Shown: in pieces, positions 6,849-15,888 of the stretch
Position numbering within the stretch: the first letter of the stretch is position 1
Layout: every line of letters begins with the position of its first letter
Assembly: GCA_964495095.1 (NCBI GenBank)
Contig: CAZBUH010000004.1
Location: 1-37,657 of the forward strand
Source of the DNA: CAZBUH01 sp964495095
Lineage (GTDB): Bacteria > Bacillota > Clostridia > Oscillospirales > Oscillospiraceae
Direction: 5' to 3'
DNA: 37,657 nucleotides
Notes under the pieces: generated by a model
What the model was told of the DNA's origin: nothing
Databases searched by the model: none
What the model saw: only the letters and a program-made list of their open reading frames with translations
Translations under genes and position numbers: made by a program

Positions 6849-8108
6849 ATGGGAATGACAATGACGCAGAAAATTCTCGCCGCCCACGCCGGAAAAGCTT
6901 CGGTATCGGCGGGGGAGCTTATCGAGGCAAAGCTGGACCTTGTGCTGGGAAACGACATCACCACCCCTGTGGCTATAGGGGAGTTTGAAAAGGCCGGCTT
7001 TGAGAATGTGTTCGACAGGGAAAAAATAGCCATCGTACTGGACCACTATACGCCATGTAAGGATATAAAGGCGGCGGAGCTGTGCAAGACGGCCAGGGAA
7101 TTTGCAAAAAAATTCTCCATTACCCATTTTTACGATGTGGGCGATATGGGCATAGAGCACGCTCTTGTGCCGGAAAAGGGCCTTGCGGCCCCCGGCGACT
7201 GCATAATCGGCGCCGACTCCCACACCTGTACTTACGGCGCCCTGGGGGCATTTTCCACCGGCATTGGCTCTACGGATATGGCGGCGGGCATGGCCACCGG
7301 CACTGCTTGGTTTAAGGTGCCACCGGCGATAAAGGTGGTGCTCACAGGCAAAAAGCAGAAGTATGTCAGCGGCAAGGACGTTATACTCCATCTTATCGGG
7401 AAAATAGGCGTTGACGGTGCGCTGTATAAATCCCTGGAGTTCACAGGCGACGGAGTGGCGGACCTCTCTATGGACGACAGATTTACCATCTGCAACATGG
7501 CTATAGAGGCGGGGGCCAAAAACGGAATTTTCCCGGTGGACGACAAAACAATCAGGTATGTGACAGGCCGTGTGCCGAGGGCTTATAAGGTGTATGAGCC
7601 GGACGGCGACGCCGAATATGAGAGTGAAGTAGTTATAGACTTAAGCACCCTGGAGCCAACGGTTTCAATGCCGCATCTGCCCTCCAACACAAAAACCGTG
7701 CAGGAGGTAAAGGGCACTGAGCTTAATCAGGTGGTTATTGGCTCCTGCACAAACGGCAGGATACAGGATCTCCGTGAAGCGGCTTCTGTTATGAAAGGCA
7801 GGAAGGTCGCTGAAAATATACGCTGCATTGTGATACCGGCCACGCAGGCCGTTTATATGCAGGCTATAGAGGAGGGGCTTATACAGACATTTATTCAGGC
7901 AGGAGCGGCTGTCAGCACTCCCACCTGCGGTCCCTGTCTCGGCGGACATATGGGCGTAATGGCCGAGGGCGAGCGGGCCATATCCACATCCAACAGGAAC
8001 TTTGTTGGCAGGATGGGCCATGTTACAAGCGAAATAATTCTGGCAAGCCCCGCTGTGGCGGCGGCCAGCGCAATAGCCGGCTGCGTTGCCGATCCCAGGG
8101 AAATATAA
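6849..8108 (+). CDS. leuC: 3-isopropylmalate dehydratase large subunit
   Basis: Large subunit of the [4Fe-4S] isomerase that interconverts 2- and 3-isopropylmalate in leucine synthesis. It is of the shorter type (419 aa) shared with archaeal LeuC and HacA. Motifs include GADSHTCTYGALGAFSTGIG (active site and first cluster Cys) and IGSCTNGR, then TPTCGPCLGGHMG, which supplies the other two cluster cysteines. An upstream ATG at 6831 is in frame, but the ATG at 6849 follows GGAGG directly and gives the family N-terminus MTMTQKILA. It is followed after 13 bp by leuD. The short type is also used for homoaconitate or methylmalate-like substrates, so substrate assignment rests on the leuB neighbour. 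Confidence 0.93.
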   Translation: MGMTMTQKILAAHAGKASVSAGELIEAKLDLVLGNDITTPVAIGEFEKAGFENVFDREKIAIVLDHYTPCKDIKAAELCKTAREFAKKFSITHFYDVGDMGIEHALVPEKGLAAPGDCIIGADSHTCTYGALGAFSTGIGSTDMAAGMATGTAWFKVPPAIKVVLTGKKQKYVSGKDVILHLIGKIGVDGALYKSLEFTGDGVADLSMDDRFTICNMAIEAGAKNGIFPVDDKTIRYVTGRVPRAYKVYEPDGDAEYESEVVIDLSTLEPTVSMPHLPSNTKTVQEVKGTELNQVVIGSCTNGRIQDLREAASVMKGRKVAENIRCIVIPATQAVYMQAIEEGLIQTFIQAGAAVSTPTCGPCLGGHMGVMAEGERAISTSNRNFVGRMGHVTSEIILASPAVAAASAIAGCVADPREI

Positions 8109-8121
8109 GGAGGCGTGAAAA

Positions 8122-8601
8122 ATGAAAATATATAAGTATGCCGATAATGTGGATACCGACGTTATAATCCCAGCCAGATACCTGAATGCCCCGTCTCCGG
8201 AGGAGCTTGCAAAGCACTGCATGGAGGATATCGATGCAGGCTTCGCCGGTACGGTTGAGGATGGAGACATGATAGTGGCCGGAAATAACTTCGGCTGCGG
8301 CTCATCCCGCGAGCACGCGCCTATTGCAATCAAAGCCTGCGGTATAAAGTGCGTCATAGCGCGGAGCTTTGCAAGGATATTTTACAGAAACGCCATAAAT
8401 ATCGGTCTGCCGATTATGGAGTGCCCGGAGGCAGTTGACGGAATAGCCGCCGGCGACAAGGTCTCTGTAAACTTCAGCACCGGCGTTATCACAAACGAGA
8501 CAAAGGGGGAGAGCTACCAGGCGGCGGCATTCCCGGAATTTATAAATCAGATAATCGAGCAGGGCGGACTTTTGAAGTCGCTGAAAGCGAGGCTTAAATA
8601 A
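8122..8601 (+). CDS. leuD: 3-isopropylmalate dehydratase small subunit
   Basis: The 159-residue swivel-domain partner of LeuC. NVDTDVIIPARYL (about residues 9-21), the substrate-binding loop NNFGCGSSREHAP (about 55-67) and IARSFARIFYRNAINIGLP (about 77-95) are diagnostic. Its size fits the short archaeal-type LeuD that pairs with a 419-residue LeuC. A GGAGG ribosome binding site lies before the start. The stop overlaps the leuB start by one base (TAATG), so the two are translationally coupled. Confidence 0.94.
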   Translation: MKIYKYADNVDTDVIIPARYLNAPSPEELAKHCMEDIDAGFAGTVEDGDMIVAGNNFGCGSSREHAPIAIKACGIKCVIARSFARIFYRNAINIGLPIMECPEAVDGIAAGDKVSVNFSTGVITNETKGESYQAAAFPEFINQIIEQGGLLKSLKARLK

Positions 8602-9671
8602 TGGAATATAAAATCGCGCTGCTCCCCGGAGATGGCATAGGCCCCGAGGTGGTTGGGGAGGCCGTCAATGTCCTCAATACAGTGGGAGAAAAATTCGGCC
8701 ATAAATTTACCTTTAATAAGCTGCTTCTCGGCGGCTGCGCCACCGATAAATACGGTGTGCCGTATCCCGAGGAGACGGCCAAGGGCTGCAAATCGGCAGA
8801 CGCCGTGCTTTTGGGCGCCGTAGGCGGCCCAAAGTGGGACGGTCTGCCCGTTGAACAGCGGCCGGAGCAGGGACTTTTGAAAATACGCTCCGACCTGGGC
8901 CTTTACGCGAACCTGCGCCCCGCGGCGCTCCGTCCGGCCCTTAAGAGCGCCTGCCCGCTTAAGGAGACGACGGCGGACAAAGGCTTTGATATTATGATAG
9001 TGAGAGAGCTTACCGGCGGAATTTATTTCGGAAAGCGGAACAGATTCATGTCCGAGGAAAACGGGGAGACGGCCTCCGACCTTATGGAGTACAGCACCAG
9101 AGAGATAGAGCGCATAGGACGGAGGGCCTTCGAGCTTGCAATGCTGAGAAAGAAAAAGGTCACCAGCGTGGACAAGGCCAATGTCCTTGAAACCTCCCGC
9201 CTGTGGCGCAGCATAATGCACAAGCTTTCCGCCGAGTACCCGGAGGTGGAGTATAACGATTTTTATGTGGATAACGCCGCGATGCAGCTTGTCCGGGACC
9301 CTTCGGCCTTCGATGTGGTGGCGACGGAGAATATGTTTGGCGATATCCTCTCAGACGAGGCCAGCATGATAACGGGCTCCATAGGGCTTTTGCCCTCGGC
9401 AAGCATGGGGGATAAGGCCCCGGCGCTTTATGAGCCGATACACGGCTCTGCGCCGGATATTGCGGGCCAGGATAAGGCAAATCCCATAGCTACGATACTC
9501 TCCGCCGCCATGATGCTGAAATACTCCTTTAAGCTGAGCGATGAGGCGGACGCCATTGAAAAGGCCGTGGATAAAGCGCTGGACGACGGCTGGCGCACTC
9601 CCGATATGACAGGCGGCAAGGCCGTGGTAGGCACAAAAGAAATGGGCAAAATAATCTGCGGCAATATTTAA
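8601..9671 (+). CDS. leuB: 3-isopropylmalate dehydrogenase
   Basis: NAD-dependent oxidative decarboxylation of 3-isopropylmalate to 2-ketoisocaproate. The 356-residue protein has the family features ALLPGDGIGPEVV at the N-terminus, LLGAVGGPKWD, RSDLGLYANLRP, the arginine-rich substrate region, the ENMFGDILSDEASMITGSIGLLPSASMG metal/NAD segment (about residues 235-265), and YEPIHGSAPDIAGQDKANP. It is the last gene of leuCDB and is followed by a terminator. leuA and the ilv genes are not in the window, so the pathway must be completed elsewhere. Confidence 0.96.
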   Translation: MEYKIALLPGDGIGPEVVGEAVNVLNTVGEKFGHKFTFNKLLLGGCATDKYGVPYPEETAKGCKSADAVLLGAVGGPKWDGLPVEQRPEQGLLKIRSDLGLYANLRPAALRPALKSACPLKETTADKGFDIMIVRELTGGIYFGKRNRFMSEENGETASDLMEYSTREIERIGRRAFELAMLRKKKVTSVDKANVLETSRLWRSIMHKLSAEYPEVEYNDFYVDNAAMQLVRDPSAFDVVATENMFGDILSDEASMITGSIGLLPSASMGDKAPALYEPIHGSAPDIAGQDKANPIATILSAAMMLKYSFKLSDEADAIEKAVDKALDDGWRTPDMTGGKAVVGTKEMGKIICGNI

Positions 9672-9734
9672 TTTGGACAGGTTATACAGCTTTAGCAGAA
9701 AAATTAAGGCCGATTGAGAACAAAATGCAATATA

Positions 9735-9770
9735 AGATACTCCACGTTGCAAAATGTGGAGTATCTTTTT
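9735..9770 (+). terminator. Intrinsic terminator of leuCDB
   Basis: A perfect 12-bp stem AAGATACTCCAC/GTGGAGTATCTT closed by a short A/T loop and followed by TTTATTTT. Confidence 0.93.
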
Positions 9771-9779
9771 ATTTTGTGC

Positions 9780-9807
9780 TTGCATTTTTGCATTTTTGTA
9801 TTATAAT
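9780..9807 (+). promoter_or_regulatory. Promoter upstream of the aminotransferase gene
   Basis: TTGCAT, a 16-bp spacer and TATAAT (9802-9807). A second TATAAT at 9879-9884, with TTTATA 17 bp before it, is an alternative closer to the gene. Confidence 0.5.
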
Positions 9808-9908
9808 TTATGCGAGTGACACGCCAATAAATTGCATGGACACGCTCGGGACATGTTTATATAACAGGGTTTTGCCCATATAATATACTAAAGAGAGGTT
9901 AGGAAAGA

Positions 9909-11096
9909 ATGAAACCCATATCAAAAGTTGCAAAGGCGATAGCACCATCCGCGACTCTTGCGATTGACTCACTTGCAAAACAGATGAAGGCCGATGGTAT
10001 TGATGTGATAGGCTTTGGAGCAGGAGAGCCGGATTTCAACACGCCGGATCACATCAAGGCTGCCGGAATTAAGGCCATAAACGACAATCAGACGAGGTAT
10101 ACGCCGGCTTCCGGAGTGATGCCTCTTAAAAAGGCTATTTGTGAGCGGCTTAAGGCGGACATAGGCGTGGAATACGACGCAAGCCAGATATGCTGCACCT
10201 CCGGCGCAAAGCACAGCGTGTACATAACGCTGATGGCGCTCTGCAATCCCGGCGATGAGGTCATTCTGCCGGCCCCCTATTGGGTGACCTACGAGGAATC
10301 TGTGAAAATGGCCGGGGCCGTGCCTGTGATTGTGAATACGACTGAGGAGACAAATTTTAAAATCACTGCCGGAATGCTCCAAAATGCTATCACACCCAAC
10401 ACAAAGTGCCTTATTTTGAATAATCCCTCCAACCCCACCGGTATGCTGTATACTGAGGCTGAACTGCGGGAATTGGCGGATGTGATAGTGAAAAACGACA
10501 TATATGTTATGAGCGACGAAATCTATTACAGCCTTGTTTATAAAGGGAAATTCACCAGCTTAGCGTCTCTCGGCGAGGAGGTAAAGGCCCGTACCATTTT
10601 AGTAAACGGCGTTTCCAAGGCCTACGCCATGACCGGCTGGAGAATTGGCTACACCGCCGCCAGCCGGGAGCTTACAAAGGCAATGTCCAATTATTTAAGC
10701 CACTCTACCGGCTCGCCCTGCACAATCTCCCAGTACGCCAGCGTTGAGGCGATAGGCGGCGATCAGAAGGCAACGGAGGAGATGACCAGGGCTTTTGACG
10801 AGAGAAGAAAGTATTTTATGGAGCGTGTAAATAAAATCGACGGCGTAAGCTGCCTTGAGCCTGAAGGCGCTTTCTATATCTTTATGAATATAAAGGAGCT
10901 TTTCGGCAAAACCATCCAGGGCGTTAAAATAGAAAGCTCCGCCGATTTCGCCGCGGCGCTTCTTGAAAAAGCGCTTGTGGCTGTGGTGCCCGGAAACGCT
11001 TTCGGTGCTGACGGATATCTCCGCTGGTCTTATGCCACAAGCATAGAAAACATAAAAGAGGGCCTTTACAGACTGGAAAAATTTCTGAAAGGGTAG
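9909..11096 (+). CDS. PLP-dependent aminotransferase (aspartate aminotransferase type)
   Basis: A 395-residue class I/II fold-type I aminotransferase, cytoplasmic. Visible are GAGEPDFNTPDHI, YTPASGVMPLKKAI, the PLP-contact NNPSNPTG (about residues 172-179), SDEIYYSLVY, the Schiff-base lysine in NGVSKAYAMTGWRIGY (about 238) and the C-terminal arginine in LRWSYATS for the substrate carboxylate. These are the marks of the AspC subgroup Ib found in Bacillus and Clostridia. It probably makes aspartate from oxaloacetate, although broader specificity is common. It stands alone with its own promoter between leuB and purB. Confidence 0.93.
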   Translation: MKPISKVAKAIAPSATLAIDSLAKQMKADGIDVIGFGAGEPDFNTPDHIKAAGIKAINDNQTRYTPASGVMPLKKAICERLKADIGVEYDASQICCTSGAKHSVYITLMALCNPGDEVILPAPYWVTYEESVKMAGAVPVIVNTTEETNFKITAGMLQNAITPNTKCLILNNPSNPTGMLYTEAELRELADVIVKNDIYVMSDEIYYSLVYKGKFTSLASLGEEVKARTILVNGVSKAYAMTGWRIGYTAASRELTKAMSNYLSHSTGSPCTISQYASVEAIGGDQKATEEMTRAFDERRKYFMERVNKIDGVSCLEPEGAFYIFMNIKELFGKTIQGVKIESSADFAAALLEKALVAVVPGNAFGADGYLRWSYATSIENIKEGLYRLEKFLKG

Positions 11097-11123
11097 AATT
11101 TCCTAAAATTATAATGTATAATA

Positions 11124-11157
11124 CAGGGGTATTGCGGATTTGTAGGCAATACCCCTG
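11124..11157 (+). terminator. Hairpin between the aminotransferase gene and purB
   Basis: A perfect 12-bp stem CAGGGGTATTGC/GCAATACCCCTG with a 10-nt loop, followed by GAATTATTTTCC. The T tract is poor, so it may terminate the aminotransferase message weakly or sit in a purB leader. No purine riboswitch motifs are visible. Confidence 0.6.
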
Positions 11158-11184
11158 GAATTATTTTCCGAAAGGACGGAGAAC

Positions 11185-12621
11185 ATGCCGAATAACACCT
11201 ATGAAAGTCCGCTGGCTTCAAGATATGCCAGCGCGGAGATGCTGTATCTCTTCTCACCTGACAAAAAGTTTTCCACCTGGCGCAAGCTTTGGATTGCCCT
11301 TGCCAGAGCGGAGAAAAATCTCGGGCTGAACATTACGGATGAGCAGATAAGCGAGATGGAGGCCCATATCTACGACATAGATTATGAGTACGCCGCCAAA
11401 ATGGAAAAGCAGCTAAGGCACGATGTTATGGCACATGTGCACACCTTTGGGAAGGTATGCCCAAAGGCCATGCCCATAATCCATCTCGGAGCCACAAGCT
11501 GTTATGTCGGCGATAACACCGATGTTATCCTTATGCGGGAGGGACTTCAGATAATCCGCCGGGAGCTTGTGAATGTGATAGCAAAGCTGGCGGAATTTGC
11601 CGACAAATATAAGGACATGCCGACGCTGGGATTTACTCATTTCCAGCCCGCCCAGCTTACCACAGTGGGAAAGAGGGCATCTCTCTGGATAAATGAGCTG
11701 CTTATGGACCTTGACGAGCTGGAATACCGCATCGGAACGCTGAAGCTCCTCGGCTCTAAGGGTACTACCGGCACACAAGCCAGCTTTATGGAGCTTTTTG
11801 ACGGCGATCACGAGAAGATAAAGCAGATGGAGCAGATGATAGCCCATGAGATGGGCTTTGATGGAGTGATTCCAGTTTCCGGCCAGACTTATTCCAGAAA
11901 GATGGATTCAGGCGTTCTGAATACACTTTCAAATATCGCGCAGAGCGCCGCCAAATTTGCCACCGATATGAGGCTTCTCAGCCATATGAAGGAGTGCGAG
12001 GAGCCGTTTGAGGCAAAACAGATAGGCTCTTCGGCGATGCCGTATAAGAGAAACCCCATGCGCTGTGAGCGCATATGCTCGCTTGCCAGATACGTTATGG
12101 CCGACGCGCTGAATCCGGCCATGACAGCATATAACCAGTGGTTTGAGAGAACGCTGGACGACTCGGCGAATAAGCGCATATCTGTTCCGGAGGCATTTTT
12201 GGCTGTTGATTCCATACTCAATATATATCTCAATGTGGCATCCGGCATAAAGGTATATCCAAAGGTCATAGAAAAGCATATAATGGACGAGCTTCCCTTT
12301 ATGGGCACGGAGAACATTATGATGAACGCCGTAAAAAAGGGCGGAAACCGTCAGGAACTGCACGAGGCAATACGGGTCCACTCTGTAGCCGCCGGGAACG
12401 TGGTAAAAGAGCAGGGGCTTCCAAATGACCTTGTCTCAAGAATTGCGGCGGACCCGCTGTTCGGCCTCACCGAGGAGGAGATATTGGAGGAGCTCAGGCC
12501 CAGCGCCTATATCGGCAGGGCGCCGGAGCAGGTTACGGATTTTCTCAGCAGCTGCGTAAAGCCTGTTTTGGAGAAATACGCAGCCGATATAACTGACAGC
12601 TCCGCAGAGCTGAAAGTTTAG
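11185..12621 (+). CDS. purB: Adenylosuccinate lyase
   Basis: Catalyses two fumarate-releasing steps in purine synthesis (SAICAR to AICAR, and adenylosuccinate to AMP). The 478-residue protein carries the superfamily signature SSAMPYKRNP (about residues 288-297), including the catalytic serine loop, and the histidine-containing HLGATSCYVGDN and GFTHFQPAQLTTVGKR segments. It belongs to the longer PurB class common in Clostridia. The start ATG follows AAGGACGGAG. No other pur gene is adjacent. Confidence 0.95.
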   Translation: MPNNTYESPLASRYASAEMLYLFSPDKKFSTWRKLWIALARAEKNLGLNITDEQISEMEAHIYDIDYEYAAKMEKQLRHDVMAHVHTFGKVCPKAMPIIHLGATSCYVGDNTDVILMREGLQIIRRELVNVIAKLAEFADKYKDMPTLGFTHFQPAQLTTVGKRASLWINELLMDLDELEYRIGTLKLLGSKGTTGTQASFMELFDGDHEKIKQMEQMIAHEMGFDGVIPVSGQTYSRKMDSGVLNTLSNIAQSAAKFATDMRLLSHMKECEEPFEAKQIGSSAMPYKRNPMRCERICSLARYVMADALNPAMTAYNQWFERTLDDSANKRISVPEAFLAVDSILNIYLNVASGIKVYPKVIEKHIMDELPFMGTENIMMNAVKKGGNRQELHEAIRVHSVAAGNVVKEQGLPNDLVSRIAADPLFGLTEEEILEELRPSAYIGRAPEQVTDFLSSCVKPVLEKYAADITDSSAELKV

Positions 12622-12622
12622 A

Positions 12623-12651
12623 TTGACAGATTATCGACAAAATTATATAAT
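12623..12651 (+). promoter_or_regulatory. Consensus promoter of secDF
   Basis: TTGACA, 17-bp spacer, TATAAT: an exact SigA consensus beginning just after the purB stop codon. The predicted start is near 12658, followed by a GGAGG ribosome binding site before secD. Confidence 0.82.
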
Positions 12652-12694
12652 AGCTTTTGCTGTTTAATAAGAAATATAGGAGGCCTGGAGGCAA

Positions 12695-13981
12695 ATGAAA
12701 AAGAGTATCATAACATTGCTTGCAGTTGCACTGGTGATTTTTCTGGTGGCATTTATAGCAATGTTTGGGTTAGATCTGGGAGCGTTTGAAATATCAAACG
12801 TCCAGGACGGCATAACCCTGGGACTTGATCTGGTGGGCGGCTCGGAGATAACCTATGAAGCCGTTATCCCGGAGGGCACGTCGGCAGAGGAGACGGCAGA
12901 CGGCATGGAGGCAGCGGAGACTATGCTCCGCCAGCGCCTTAACAGTCTGGGATACACTGAGGCAAATGTTTATCTTTCCGGTACAAATCGTGTGGTCTGC
13001 GAGATACCGAATGTCTCTGACCCTGAGGAAGCGGTACAGATGCTCGGCACTACCGCTGTTATTGAGTTCCGAGACTACGAGGGCAATGTTATCCTCGGAA
13101 ACGGCGATATCGCATCTGCTTCGGCAGCTTACGGCGCTGTGGACGATACGGGCGTGTCCCAGTATTATGTGTCCCTGCAGCTCACCGAGAGCGGATATGA
13201 GAAGTTTGTAAGCGCAACTTCCGAGATTGCGGGCTATGCGTCCGGGGATAATTACCTGGCCATTTACATGGATGAAGAGGTCATAAGCTCTCCCCAGGTA
13301 AGCTCCGAATATGCCGGCACAGGTATTGATACTGACACCCCGATAATCACTCTCGGCGGCAACGCCACTGTTGATTACGCGAAATACCTGGCTGAGATAA
13401 TAAATGCCGGACAGCTTCCCTTTGAGCTGCAGGAGGCAAAGCTCCAGGCGGTGGGCGCCTCCCTTGGTGAGCAGGCTCTTGAGTCCAGCATTTGGGCCGG
13501 TATTATAGGCGTTATCCTTATAATGATATATATGGCGCTTGTGTATAAGGTGCCCGGGCTTGTGGCCGATATTTCCCTTATACTTTACGTGGTGCTGTTC
13601 CTTGTGGTAATGGCGGCTGCAAACGTAAACCTGAGCCTCCCCGGAGTGGCCGGTATTATATTGACGATAGGCATGGCTGTTGACGCAAACGTCATCATTT
13701 ATGAGCGCCTTAAAGAAGAGCTGCGCTCCGGCAAAACGCTGCGCTCGTCCATCGATTCAGGTTTCAAGCGCGCCCTTTCGGCTATTATCGACTCAAACAT
13801 TACGACGATCATCGCCGGCATCGTCCTGCTGTGGCAGGGCACCGGTACTATTCTGGGCTTTGCGAAAACGCTGCTTATAGGCGTCGTCCTGTCCATGATC
13901 TGCATGCTGATCGTTCCCCGTGTCATCCTTAAGGCTTTTTCCGAGCTTAAGATTAAAAACCTTAAGGCCTACGGGATATAA
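12695..13981 (+). CDS. secD: Protein translocase subunit SecD
   Basis: A membrane protein of the RND family that works with SecF to pull exported proteins out of SecYEG using ion-motive force. The 428-residue sequence has an N-terminal membrane helix (about residues 5-27), the GLDLVGGSEITYEA motif (D1), an extracellular P1-like domain shorter than that of Proteobacteria (about 55-250), and five helices from about 265 with GMAVDANVIIYERLKEEL (D5, about 327-344). Its stop is 17 bp before secF. The split secD/secF arrangement differs from the fused SecDF of Bacillus. Confidence 0.95.
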   Translation: MKKSIITLLAVALVIFLVAFIAMFGLDLGAFEISNVQDGITLGLDLVGGSEITYEAVIPEGTSAEETADGMEAAETMLRQRLNSLGYTEANVYLSGTNRVVCEIPNVSDPEEAVQMLGTTAVIEFRDYEGNVILGNGDIASASAAYGAVDDTGVSQYYVSLQLTESGYEKFVSATSEIAGYASGDNYLAIYMDEEVISSPQVSSEYAGTGIDTDTPIITLGGNATVDYAKYLAEIINAGQLPFELQEAKLQAVGASLGEQALESSIWAGIIGVILIMIYMALVYKVPGLVADISLILYVVLFLVVMAAANVNLSLPGVAGIILTIGMAVDANVIIYERLKEELRSGKTLRSSIDSGFKRALSAIIDSNITTIIAGIVLLWQGTGTILGFAKTLLIGVVLSMICMLIVPRVILKAFSELKIKNLKAYGI

Positions 13982-13998
13982 GAAAGGGGGAGTTTGTT

Positions 13999-14928
13999 GT
14001 GAATAAGTTTATAGAAAAATGCAGCTCCTTCAGCTTCGTAAAGCATAGAATGATATTCTTCATAATTTCCATATGCCTTGTGATAACGGGGCTTGCTGGG
14101 CTTGTGCTTATGCCCTTCGGCATTACGCTCTTTAACTTCGATCTGGACTTCGTCGGCGGAGTTACCATGGAGTACGAGCTTAATGTGAATGTGACGAGAG
14201 ACATTCAGGAACGCGTGGTCGATATTGTAAACGACGCCGCAGGCGTGACGGCGAATGTTACCACCGCGGGAAACAGCGGCACGGCCGTTTCCATAAAGAC
14301 AATAGAGATAGACTCTGAGGCGAGAGAGGCTGTGGACAGCGCTCTCCGTGAGGAGTACGGCGACGATATAGTGCTGAATACCAGCGACTACGTCTCTGCC
14401 TCTGTGGGCAACGATTTGAAGAAATCGGCCTTTATAGCGGCGGCCATAGCCGGTGTGCTTATTCTGCTGTATATCTCAATACGCTTTGAATTCAAAAGCG
14501 GCATAGCGGCAATCTTATGCCTCATACACGATATCCTGGTAATACTGAGCTTCTTTATCATCTTCCAGATACCGATGAATATGACCTTTATCGCCGCAAT
14601 GCTGTCGATTATCGGCTATTCAATCAACGCCACCATAGTTGTTTTCGACCGTGTCCGTGAGAATTACAAGCGGGCCGGCGGAGTGGGCAACTTCGGAGAT
14701 ATAGTGGACAAGAGCATCTGGCAGACCATGATGCGCAGCATTGGCACTACAGTGACTACGCTGCTCCCGATAATATTTATCCTTATCATGGGTGTCACAT
14801 CCATCCGTATATTTGCCATCCCGCTGCTTGTCGGTATAATCTGCGGCGGATATTCCTCCGTGTGCATAGCCGGCAACCTGTGGAATCTTATGAAGGGCAA
14901 AAAGAATAAGCCCATGAAGGCAAAATAA
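13999..14928 (+). CDS. secF: Protein translocase subunit SecF
   Basis: The 309-residue partner of SecD. It has an N-terminal membrane helix (about residues 15-40), the FNFDLDFVGGVTMEYEL motif, a small periplasm-equivalent domain, then five helices including ATIVVFDRVRENYK and the GTTVTTLLPI stretch, all characteristic of SecF. GTG is the start codon, with a strong AAAGGGGG ribosome binding site. The lysine-rich tail (GKKNKPMKAK) is presumably cytoplasmic. A hairpin terminator follows within 10 bp. Confidence 0.95.
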   Translation: MNKFIEKCSSFSFVKHRMIFFIISICLVITGLAGLVLMPFGITLFNFDLDFVGGVTMEYELNVNVTRDIQERVVDIVNDAAGVTANVTTAGNSGTAVSIKTIEIDSEAREAVDSALREEYGDDIVLNTSDYVSASVGNDLKKSAFIAAAIAGVLILLYISIRFEFKSGIAAILCLIHDILVILSFFIIFQIPMNMTFIAAMLSIIGYSINATIVVFDRVRENYKRAGGVGNFGDIVDKSIWQTMMRSIGTTVTTLLPIIFILIMGVTSIRIFAIPLLVGIICGGYSSVCIAGNLWNLMKGKKNKPMKAK

Positions 14929-14936
14929 GAGCTATT

Positions 14937-14970
14937 AAAAGGAGGGACGGTCAAGGCCGTTCCTCCTTTG
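14937..14970 (+). terminator. Intrinsic terminator of secDF
   Basis: A 13-bp stem AAAGGAGGGACGG/CCGTTCCTCCTTT (one G-T wobble) with a six-base loop, ending in TTTGTT. Confidence 0.85.
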
Positions 14971-14980
14971 TTGCGCGCTG

Positions 14981-15018
14981 AAAAAGTCCGCTGCAAAACC
15001 AATGTCTTGCAGCGGACT
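14981..15018 (-). terminator. Intrinsic terminator of the rnf operon
   Basis: A perfect 12-bp stem AGTCCGCTGCAA/TTGCAGCGGACT. On the minus strand it is followed by five Ts (14985-14981), so it ends the leftward rnf transcript. It faces the secF terminator. Confidence 0.92.
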
Positions 15019-15054
15019 GCTTTTATGCCGTTTAAAACGCGGCTGCGCCGTTTT

Positions 15055-15873
15055 TTATTCCATAGCCACCTTGCCCTCGTCATTGAGCCAAATAAGCTTC
15101 CTGGGGCATTTCTGGGCGCAGGAGCCGCAATGCGTGCATTTGGTGTAATCAATTCTTGCCAGATTATCCTCAACGGTGATTGCACCGGTGGGGCAGACCT
15201 TTGTGCAGAGAGTGCAGCCGATGCAGCCAATGGGGCAGACATTGCGTGTAAGATTGCCTTTTGAGTGGTTGGCGCATCGCACAAGGGTTTTATCGCCGTA
15301 GGGGACAAGGGTAATAAGATTTCGCGGACAGGTGTTTATACATATGGAGCAGCCCTTACATTTTTCCTCGTCCACCTTTGCCACGAAGTTTTCCACGTGG
15401 ATGGCGTCATAGGGACATGCCTTTGAGCAGCTTCCATAGCCGAGACATCCGAAGGAGCAGGCGATAGGCCCGCCGCCAGGCAGCCTGGTGGCGGCAAGGC
15501 AGTCATCGATTCCGCTGTAGATATATTTTGTAGTGTCGTGGCCCAGTCCGGTGCATCTTACAAAAGCCACGTTGCGGACGGATTCAGGGGCTTCGTCAAG
15601 GCCCATTATCGCGGCCATTTTCTGGGCGGACTCATTTCCGCCCACAGAGCAGAGGCCGATTTTTGCCGTCCCGTCAATAACGGCGGCGGCGTAGGCTGCG
15701 CAGCCCGAAAAACCGCAGCCGCCGCAGTTCGCGCCCGGCAGGGCCTCGGTCATCGGGGCGAGGCGCTCATCCTCGTGTACAGCGAAAATTTTTGAGGATA
15801 TGGCCAGAATAAGGCCGAAAATAAGTCCAAGGCCGCCGAGAACGCCTATAGCTATAAGAACATTAGTTATCAT
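15055..15873 (-). CDS. rnfB: Rnf electron transport complex subunit B
   Basis: Iron-sulfur subunit thought to accept electrons from ferredoxin. The 272-residue protein has an N-terminal membrane helix (about residues 3-24), the [4Fe-4S] domain GANCGGCGFSGC (about 47-58), and further cluster motifs CSFGCLGYGSCSKACP, CKGCSICINTCP, CIGCTLCTKVCP and CTHCGSCAQKCP. The total of about five clusters matches Clostridial RnfB. It is the last gene of rnfCDGEAB, 15 bp after rnfA, with a GGAGG site before the ATG, and is followed by a terminator. Confidence 0.96.
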   Translation of the reverse strand: MITNVLIAIGVLGGLGLIFGLILAISSKIFAVHEDERLAPMTEALPGANCGGCGFSGCAAYAAAVIDGTAKIGLCSVGGNESAQKMAAIMGLDEAPESVRNVAFVRCTGLGHDTTKYIYSGIDDCLAATRLPGGGPIACSFGCLGYGSCSKACPYDAIHVENFVAKVDEEKCKGCSICINTCPRNLITLVPYGDKTLVRCANHSKGNLTRNVCPIGCIGCTLCTKVCPTGAITVEDNLARIDYTKCTHCGSCAQKCPRKLIWLNDEGKVAME

Positions 15874-15888
15874 AAAAGGGCCTCCTTA

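Noticed and set aside
6744..7391. Long open frame on the minus strand inside and upstream of leuC
   Set aside because: It lies antisense to leuC, has no ribosome binding site and no recognisable family; it follows from the G/C-rich codon pattern of leuC.
7665..8357. Minus-strand frame opposite leuC/leuD
   Set aside because: Shadow frame across two well-supported genes; no domain features.
9780..9801. Repeated TTTTTGCAT-like units before the aminotransferase gene
   Set aside because: Only two to three short A/T-rich copies; explained by the promoter region and not a repeat array.
11124..11184. Purine riboswitch in front of purB
   Set aside because: The conserved loop and core sequences of the purine aptamer are absent; only a single hairpin is present.
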